Part shown: positions 56,074 through 64,000 of the stretch, one piece after another
Layout of the letters: the number at the start of each line of letters is the position of its first letter
Position numbering within the stretch: position 1 is the stretch's first letter
Source: Rhododendron vialii
Lineage: Eukaryota; Streptophyta; Magnoliopsida; Ericales; Ericaceae
NCBI RefSeq assembly: GCF_030253575.1
Contig: NC_080557.1
Coordinates: 3,033,001-3,097,000, forward strand
Length of the DNA: 64,000 bases
Reading direction: 5' to 3'
Made by a program: the position numbers and the translations under genes
The notes under the pieces: model-generated
Seen by the model: the letters and a program-made list of their open reading frames with translations, nothing else
Database searches by the model: none
What the model was told of the DNA's origin: nothing

Positions 56074-59000
56074 TTAAGTCTTGGGACCAATGTCCTTGAG
56101 GGCGCAGATTTGCTCTTCTCCCATTGCAGACATAACAGTCACCACAAGGTCCTTCCCCTCACCGAACCCATCCTTGATCTACACACAAGAAATGTAGAAA
56201 CAAAAAGCTCATTCTAATTATGAATGGAACAAATAAATATAGAAAAGAGGGGAAAAATTAGGAACTCCGGAAGTTCAAGGCAAAAAACAGGTTGGTTCTA
56301 CATGGTGTACCTGGGTGAGGAGAGCGTCATCCGTGGGAAGCCTCAGATCATCCTTGGTGTTTCCATTGTCAGTTAGAAGACTCACCTGAAAAGGCAAAAA
56401 AAAACGCGTCATTTAAGATCACAGGACTCCAACTGCCAATTCAAACGTGATTGTCTATTGGTGAACACAAATCTAGAGTTTTATTTGAGCATGGAAGCGA
56501 TTACTGAACAAGTTAGTCCAGCCCAGGATAATCCCACATCTGCTCAGGGGCAAAACAGTTACACAAGAATGGACAATGATATGGGTCCTCTATATTGAAC
56601 CTCACCTATGCTAATCCCATTTACGGAAATTAACACAGGGAAAACTAATTCATTTTCTCTCTAGCATGACACTGATTTGAAAGGGGACACTGTTGAACAC
56701 TACTTTTGCCATGAACCAAATCTTGTTATCGAATAATAACAGAAAACTTACAAAACCATCTTCAGAGATATCAATCAGCTGGTAGTCGGTACGATTGACA
56801 TGGGGAACCTGAGAAAAGATTAAAACACGAAATAAGTGACCAGAATGAGAAAACAAAAATCAACGAAACAAATGCATAACTGGGGGAAGAATTACAAGAT
56901 TTGTAACGCAAGAAACAATGCGTATGTAAATGTTAAAACATAAGAAAAAAGAAAAACTAATAACAAAGCATGACATTACATCACAGTTGTGGGATGAAGG
57001 AACAATATCTTCAAGCTTCTTGCCATTGAAGATATCTATTGCCACAAAGTGGCACTTTGCATGTCCATGTTTGCCTGTCTTTGAGGTGGAGACCTCCACA
57101 ACCTGTCAGGAAAAAAAAAAGAAGAGAAGCAAAGGATTGTTACAAGAAAGCTAGACTTGTTCACCAACTTACAATAGCAGAATACAGTAGATCAAAGAGA
57201 GAGAAGTCTACAACTGTATCTTGCTAGCTACTAAGACAAAGTATACTACAAGGGCCGAAGACCATTTCTTTTGAGCTAGCAACATGTAATATCAGTACAT
57301 CCTAGTAGACTTGCAGCATGGATTCATGATAAAAAGGTGTGACCAAATACGAAATTCTTGCCAAAGAAGTTATGCCATGTGTAAGCCTGGTCGGCATGTA
57401 AGCTCAGCACTTCAAAGTTGCTTCTAACACAGTTTATACTTCACAGTACCAAAAGGAGCAACTGCAATATTAGATTAATAGTCTTCAACCTTCTCTTCTG
57501 CACATCTCACTTCACACTAGATAACTTCCTAGTTGGCTACCCTTGTATAGTTTCAAATGAGGGTCAGGGAGCAAATATTGCCTAAGAAATTTCTCTTCTA
57601 CACGGAGCCTTTTTTTGTTGGTTCATTTCTCAATCTTACAGGGCTATTTCTTTGATTGGTGGCTCTAGTGTTTGATTTAGCTATTGCAGACTCTCACATG
57701 GTTGATGTAGTGTCCCGCTACTGTAATTTTCATGAAACAAATGAATCTTAGTATCCTACCGATTGACAAAAGAAAATATTCTAGATGATACAATACATCC
57801 ATTATTCTCGGATCAAGCAATATAGTTGATATCCTAGTCAGATCCACTGGTTTTCTTTACATCCACCGTATCCTACTCTTCATATCGGTATGTGAGTAAA
57901 TCCATATAACAAAAAATAATATGAAAATGAAATATGTAGAGGGCAGCCTACATGGGGCATAGGCCTCAAAACTTAAGCTGGCCCAATCTTATCTCCTTAA
58001 AGAGAATGGTCAACTACTTGTGTGCGGACAAGATTCAAGATTTGATCCTTCCTAAATGTCCTGCATCAGTCCCTAGTTGCATATATTTGATAATCTCTAC
58101 CTACGAGACAGGACATGCCTTTTGATTGTATTTAGTTTTATTTCATCTTTCTGAGACAATGAGCTTCTTTACAAATCATGCATGGCGTGAACATATTCCT
58201 TAAGTTTTGAGGGCCTATAACCCGAGCAGTGTTCCTCTGCTATGCTTTGAAATAGTCAAAAATTAGAGAAGGTGCATTTGTGAAGACGCTATATTCAGAT
58301 GAAGGAACTTGTAAGTTCATGTACTTTCTTGACAAAGATTAGACGTAAAAAGGTCACACCTAAGGCCCTGAATCTCTTGATGAGGTATGAACATAAACCA
58401 AAACATGCAAATAGCATCAAATCTAACTTTCCCCTTCTCGCTAGATTAATTAGGGGAAAAAAGGTCACTCGAGACAGCCTACCCGCACTAAAGTGCAGAA
58501 ATCTAAGGAAACTCGGGATAAATAAACCTCAGTAATTGCATCAAATTGAAGTCAGCATGAACCTAAATTTTTCTTGTCAAATGCATAATGTAGATGTCTT
58601 CAGCCAAATCAATCTTGCTAGATGCATCAAATCAACTCCGAAAGTACTCATCATTTAAAATATTTGAGATGATCAAGGCAAGGAAACTAATGTATTTAAA
58701 GTGGAAGATGCACTCTGGGAACAAGTTTGGGGTGCCCAATGTACAAGGTGCACTAGGGCGTGAAGTTTAGCAAATAGATTGAGTTCATCATTAAAAAGAT
58801 TTAAGATTACCTAATAAACAAAAGTAAGCTGAGCATACCCTTGGAGTGCTTAGAATCAGACACGCTCAGTGACTCAGAGCATCGGAATCAAGGATAATTT
58901 TGTGAGTAGTGCAGCATCTCCATTTAAGATACACGTGAACAAATTAGGAAAAGGAAGTGTAGGACAAAATTACACCACTGCACTGTTATAAAAAGCAATC

Positions 59001-60281
59001 AATTTTGCATGATGACACATAGTACGATTAGGTTTTGGCCTTTGGGGTTTTGAATTTTCAATGGTGAACTGGGTACTGGGTTTACTGGAAATTAGTTTAT
59101 ATCATAGGCAAAAATTACACCAAAGCCCCTTACACTGTATTACCATGACAGCAAAAGCCCTTAAAATTTGAAAATCACATCTCCTAGCCGATTAATTGTC
59201 CACCGAATCCCGCCTAGACGCTTATCCCACTAGCCCGCCTAGCCACTTAGCCAATTAATTGCTGAGTAATCCCGCCTAGCGGCCGATTAATCAGCTCGGC
59301 ACCTAGATCACTGCCTAGATCCCTAGGCAAGGCGGCGAGGTACCGCCTCGGCACCGATTAATCGGCTAGGCTGCCTTTTAGAACACCGGCGGTATTGGGA
59401 TTTGGATAAGTATCAGTGACACAGCTATGTATCAGCCAATAACACACAATAGTGGTCGATATACAAGGTAATATCAATACAGTAGGCCATAAAAAAATTT
59501 TAAGCAGGTGAAACAAAGCATAACGGTTGAGATTCAGAACCCTCTTAAATTGAGACAAACTACTCTTAGGAAATTAGATTTCAGTTAGTTGCTCCAATCC
59601 ATTAGTGTATTTTAAATAAGCTAAACGATTCTATGAACTTTTTTCTAAAAAGCTCTTACCGGTATCCAATTGAAATAATTTTTAACAGGAATGCAAAAAC
59701 AAATATTTTAGGAAAATTGAGTAGTTTGGATCATCTTTGCGGGACCCGAGGCGGGCCCCCTAGAAATTCTCTGTCGAATCTGTGCTTAATTGTATGTGTG
59801 AGTAGACTTTTTGTAAATTTATCAAGTCCCTTTTATCTGCCCCAAAATGACCAAAAAAAAAAAAAATTGTTCTTATTCACGTATCAATATTGTCACTGGA
59901 ACCAATAACTTAGTCTCCATGTAATCCGTATATACTCAATTACTTGTTGAAACGAAAAAACAACAATAAACACCCAATAACATGTTGAATCAATCCCCAC
60001 AACAATGATAGATATAAAAGGAGCATATACAAGACAAACCACCAAGATCTGGAAAAATTAACACAAACCCAGATGAAAGATGATGATAACCCACCACGAA
60101 TTCAAACAAAAAGAGTGAGATAAACATATACACACACGAGAGAGAGAGAGAGAGAGACCTTGCAAGGCCTGTTCTTGATGACTATGTAGCCGTTTTTGCG
60201 GATGGTTCCAGCCTGCTGTGGGAAGGTTTTGGAGGCCCCAGCGTCGGCCTTGGACTCGAAGTGATGCTCCTCGTCCGACAT
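56074..60281 (-). CDS. eIF5A: Eukaryotic translation initiation factor 5A (eIF5A)
   Basis: Five exons (minus strand): 60281-60159, 57102-56980, 56808-56752, 56385-56311 and 56178-56074, totalling 483 nt for 160 aa, the usual plant length. All junctions are GT-AG and phase 0. eIF5A binds the ribosome and relieves stalling at difficult peptide bonds such as polyproline, and it also aids termination. It is active only after conversion of one Lys to hypusine. The site is [12 protein letters not shown] in exon 2, Lys52. The N-terminal SH3-like half ends near HNCDVPHV, and the OB-fold half runs to the terminal [22 protein letters not shown] at the start is the typical plant N-terminus. Intron 1 is 3.06 kb. 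GA-rich tracts flank exon 1 on both sides. Confidence 0.97.
60137..60157. repeat. (GA)n at the start of eIF5A intron 1
   Basis: On the sense strand the intron opens GTCTCTCTCTC, so the microsatellite forms part of the 5' splice-site context. The remaining intron 1 (57103-60158) shows no coding sequence. Around 59185-59375 it has short repeats of GCCTAG and CCGATTAAT. Confidence 0.9.
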
Positions 60282-60282
60282 C

Positions 60283-60305
60283 TCTCTCTCTCTCTCTCTC
60301 TCTCT
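60283..60305. repeat. (CT)n in the eIF5A 5' leader
   Basis: A CT run on the plus strand directly abuts the start codon side. On the sense strand it is GA, giving a leader ending AGAGAGAGATG. Confidence 0.92.
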
Positions 60306-60441
60306 GTGATATCTCAAAGTTTATTTCTCTCTCTAAGAATGTTGAAGAAAGCCTTTTTTCTTTTTCTTTCTGCCGGAGTATAAAGTAGGCAAGGATTCAG
60401 TCCATCGCAGCATCTTTATACCAGTTTTAGTAGTTACACAA

Positions 60442-60546
60442 GCAAAAATGCTAAAGGCACATCGGGTGTGGCACATCTCAGCAACACCCCTCTCACATAC
60501 AGGTGGGACATGTGCCACACCTAATGTGTCCCTAGCACCTCTCTTA
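60442..60546. repeat. Small palindromic element upstream of eIF5A
   Basis: Left AATGCTAAAGGCACAT and GGGTGTGGCACAT are mirrored by ATGTGCCACACCTAATGTG and CCCTAGCACCT. The arms are about 45 bp. It lies about 160-265 bases upstream of the start codon, so it may lie in the promoter. Confidence 0.75.
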
Positions 60547-60663
60547 CACAAGTAACACAACCATTGAAAATAGCAGCAATTCATTTGACCGTCCAATCAA
60601 TTTATAAGTATATATGTCATTCATTCGATTTGACATGTTATTTGTTTCAACTTGTAAATTATA

Positions 60664-60899
60664 CTACCTCCGTCCCAATTTAATTGTCATTTTTGGGAGT
60701 TCGTGCTACTTTTCAATTGATTATATCTTGTAATTTATAATGTTTTAGGTGATTTTAAAAATACTGTATTATAGAACAAATCGAGATCTATCAAACAAGA
60801 TCCATATTGGATATAAAATTCATTACCAATTTAAAGATATAACTAGTTTTTTTATTCAGTTAGAATAAAACTGGGACAAGTAAATTAGGACGGAGGGAG
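60664..60899. mobile_element. Stowaway MITE (Tc1/Mariner type)
   Basis: Starts CTACCTCCGTCCCAATTTA and ends TAAATTAGGACGGAGGGAG. This is close to the Stowaway consensus CTCCCTCCGTCCC. It is flanked by TA dinucleotides (60662-60663 and 60900-60901). Length 236 bp, no coding capacity. Confidence 0.92.
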
Positions 60900-60901
60900 T
60901 A

Positions 60902-61151
60902 TCTTTTATCAATTGTATTAGGGGTGTTTTTGGTAATAAAAAATTTATAGATTTTTATTTATAGTTGAAAAGTTCTTAAGTGAATAAATTGTTGAGAAAT
61001 ATTTCGATAATGAATAAGTTATTGATGTGTTTGTGAGTAGAATTACTGTAGCAAAAAAAAATTGTTGACAACCTTTTTTATTAGTGGAAACAAGATTGTA
61101 AAATATTGAAACTTTTTTGTTAATAGAAACAAGTAGAAATCTTCAGATAAA
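60902..61151. other. AT-rich spacer between the Stowaway and the foldback element
   Basis: Nothing recognisable on either strand. Confidence 0.5.
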
Positions 61152-61504
61152 GATCTTAAAATGAGAACCTTATATGCGGACCTCTCCATTTCTCACCTTT
61201 CCCGATCGGATTTCGATGATCCGAGCCGCTCAATGTGTTCAGAACGTGATTTTAAAGGTATTTGTGAGAAATCGGCAAAAAAAATGACCGAAAAAGGCTT
61301 GATTTGAGCAGTTTTTATTTGAACTGTTCGATAAAAATAAACAAAAACTGCTCAGATGAAGCTTTTTCCGGTCTTTTTTTTTGCTAATTCCTCGTGAGTA
61401 ACCTTAAAATCACGTTCTGAACACATTAAGCGGCTCGGATCATCGAAATTCGATCGGAAAAGGGAGGTCCGCATTTTATTAAAATAAGGAGGTCCTTATA
61501 AGAA
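61152..61504. mobile_element. Foldback (palindromic) element
   Basis: Left motifs ATGCGGACCTC, CCGATCGGATTTCGATGATC, GAGCCGCT and TTCAGAACGTGATTTTAA are mirrored by TTAAAATCACGTTCTGAAC, AGCGGCTC, GATCATCGAAATTCGATCGG and GAGGTCCGCAT. The arms are about 150 bp and meet near 61325, with GAGCAGTTTTT facing AAAAACTGCTC. No reading frame of interest. Confidence 0.88.
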
Positions 61505-64000
61505 GGGGACTAGAAACAAGATAGTATAATACGTTAAGTTTTTAGTGTTTTTTAATATTACTCCTATTATTATCATTATTAATACTATATTTCTTCTTTC
61601 ACTGGAAAATAGCAGCAATGCGAATTGTTGGATCAATGACATATCAATTATTTTATAACCATAAGCACTTACACAAACGTACTGACATTCACATTGGAAT
61701 TCTCTCATACTACACTTTCAACGTGTGTATACCCATCAAAAGATGTGAGTGCGTGCGTAAAATATTTGTGGCTCTAGAATAATTGATGATTGAGAAATTC
61801 TAAATACAAAGAAATTGTACCACGAAAAGGTAAATCAATGGTACAGATTCACTTTGAAGTGTATCTGTTGAGATAATTTTGGGGTATATTTTCTTGGTAC
61901 CTAGCACTCCAAATGATTTATCATGCTCATCGCGGGTCCATCAATCAAATCGCTCATTTGTTGAACACATTATTGTTTCTACAATCAATTGGACTGATCA
62001 TTTAACTACAAATATTCGATTAGTTTAATTTTTGTACAAATAAAATTAAAGGAAACTCTATAGTAAAATCAACGATTAAAATCGTAATGATAATGCTACA
62101 TTCAAAGATTTACCAAGGTGTACTATAAGCGTACCGCATTAGTCATTGAGGGACCCAATTACCTCTTTTACACCTTATCCATTTCACTCCCCCGTTCTAT
62201 CCTTTTTCCTTTCAACTATTGGTCGCGGGCCAGCATCCTGCCTACACATGTTAAACCGTGATATTTGGAGTCTGCTACGTTTTAGTATAAAAAAATACTG
62301 AAATAGAATTGCACATTTACCACTACGGCTTTGATAAGATGGTAAACGGTTGATCTTAACACAAACCTTCCATTCTAGTTAAACTTTCACCTTTTCTCCT
62401 TGGCAGAAGTAGAAGTAGAACAGTGTTATCATTCTTTCCAATTCCACAATTGAAATTTGCTCTTCCAGAGTATTATAATGGAAGAGAATCCTCTCTAGCC
62501 CATGAAAATGGATTGGACTGGACCGTTTAGTTAGCCCATTTTGTGGGTTCTTTTTGGATTCATTTTGATGATCCAAACAATTCACATTTTAGAGCTCATC
62601 AATAATATCAATCACGTTAAAATTCACATTGATTGGATACCGATTGATGTAATTTCAGAATGTACTTGCTTGAGATAAATGGGTTAAGTGGGTTCCAATT
62701 TAAAGTTGTAATCTTGTTATGTTTTTAAAACAAATTTGCTCTGAAATCATATCAAACGATATCCGATTAACCTGATTTTTGATGTGATTAATGTTCTCAA
62801 CAAATTTTAAAAATGAGCCCTTCTATGGGAACTGACCATCTGTGCACCGACGGTGCACACATTGGCACGCGGGGCCTACTTCAGATCATGCACGGATAAT
62901 CCAAACCGTTCAATAATTCTACAATAACCTAATTTTAGAGTGACTAATGTTCTCAAAAAATTTTAAAATACGGATGATTTGGATTGTCAAATAAATCCGG
63001 AAAGAGCCCACAAACGGGTCAACTAAATGGTGCAGTCCATTTTCATGGAGTATAATCAAGTGAGCTCGCACGTTTTCTTTTCTTTGTTTTCATTTTCCAC
63101 AAAAGGAATTAGATGCCACATGCCATGGGACATAGTATTAAAAACTCAGATTCCCCACTAGCAAGCACTGGCAGCCCCACCTTAGAAAAGGTACCAGTAG
63201 CAATAATCTTCTTCCCATCAACTTTAAAGTAAAAAAAATAAAACGCAATTCATTATCCAAAAATGCTCTTTTTTTATTTTAAATGGAGGAATAGTCTTAC
63301 AGCCAAGCTCCTATATGAACCCGACTTTGTTCACGCCTTCACGGACTGAGATGGTTTTCATTTGAAAATGTGTTCATGTAACTGGAAATTGAAATTAAAA
63401 TATGAAAAATGAAAAAAAAAGTCCTGATTAAATGCTGAATTGTCTTTTAATTGAACAACTGTTTGATAAAAAAATTAAGAGTTGAACTGATACAAAGATC
63501 AACGAATTATGATTATATTGCTTATCTTCTTTGATTTTATTAGCGCCTGTGGTGGCGGTCAGGGACGGTGTTGATTGAATGCGGTGGCGCGGTAAAGAGA
63601 TGGTGGTCATGTTAGCTTGTGGTGGTGTTTATTTTAGCAAATGAGGGGAGGTGGTAGATGGATGGTGGTGTTATAAGTGATGACAAATTGACAATGGGAA
63701 ATGGTAGTGTAGTCTTAGCTAGTAGTGAATAGTGATGAAGCAGAGTGGTTGTAGCGGTAGAATATGGTGAAGAGATGTAGAGAGGACGATGGTTCATGTA
63801 AGGGTTGTGGTACTGGTGTAAAGATACATTATCTATTAATGAGCTGCAAAAAGTCTGAATGTTTTTGTGACAAAAATACGTAATTTTAAGTTTTCGTTTT
63901 ATGAATCAGACAATTTTTTTTTATTCGTTTTACGGATCGGACAATTTTTTGGGAGGAAAGTGGTATATGCCAAAAAGAAAGTGGTATATGATATGAACTA
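61505..64000. other. Intergenic stretch to the window end
   Basis: No gene was recognised. A weak palindrome is at about 61793-61911 (AAATACAAAGAAATTGTACC facing GGTACCTAGCAC). Fragments at 62690-63010 share the wording of the foldback families (AACAAATTTTAAAAATGAGC, ATAATCCAAACCGTTC). The last 500 bases are purine-rich and GGTGGT-rich on the plus strand, with no motif in the open frames. Confidence 0.5.

Overview
The window is nuclear DNA of a flowering plant, most probably a woody core eudicot. Genes are sparse and split by many introns, the proteins are plant-type (a group I WRKY factor, a purine permease, a chloroplast-targeted leucine aminopeptidase), and the spaces are AT-rich and full of plant transposons and (GA)n/(CT)n microsatellites. 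I could not settle the species.

Six genes can be read from start codon to stop codon, and every spliced model closes in frame. (1) Leucine aminopeptidase, minus strand, 1445-7523, 10 exons, 576 aa. (2) PSMD9/Nas2-type proteasome assembly chaperone with a PDZ domain, plus strand, 12147-16462, 5 exons, 230 aa. (3) DNA-3-methyladenine glycosylase I family protein, plus strand, 28191-31924, 5 exons, 381 aa. (4) Group I WRKY factor resembling WRKY32, minus strand, 33762-41982, 5 exons with one 5.4 kb intron, 516 aa. (5) Purine permease, plus strand, 47716-48816, one exon, 366 aa. (6) eIF5A, minus strand, 56074-60281, 5 exons, 160 aa. They are unrelated housekeeping or regulatory genes, not a pathway or operon. 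Two introns (PSMD9 intron 1 and WRKY intron 3) need GC-AG splicing to keep frame.

The rest is mostly transposon-derived. 8.0-10.3 kb is a repeat invaded by three inverted-repeat elements, with unoccupied paralogous sites a few hundred bases away. 17.95-23.93 kb is a decayed non-autonomous Ty3/gypsy retrotransposon of Tat/Athila type (tRNA-Asp primer site, gag remnant, polypurine tract). Its 3' LTR holds a MITE that itself holds a foldback element. A Mutator-like inverted-repeat element abuts that LTR (23.93-24.85 kb). The long WRKY intron holds a complete 354-bp TRIM retrotransposon with a perfect 5-bp target duplication. Large near-palindromic foldbacks lie at 43.3, 45.5 and 61.2 kb, smaller palindromes at 9.5, 25.9, 27.0, 31.1 and 60.5 kb, Stowaway copies at 53.4 and 60.7 kb, and a truncated LINE with an RNase H domain at 51.1-52.1 kb.

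I found no CRISPR array, tRNA, rRNA or clearly novel multi-gene system. The most unusual structures are the nested transposons with their own empty-site controls, the TRIM, the approximately 460-bp hairpin locus, and the two GC-AG introns.
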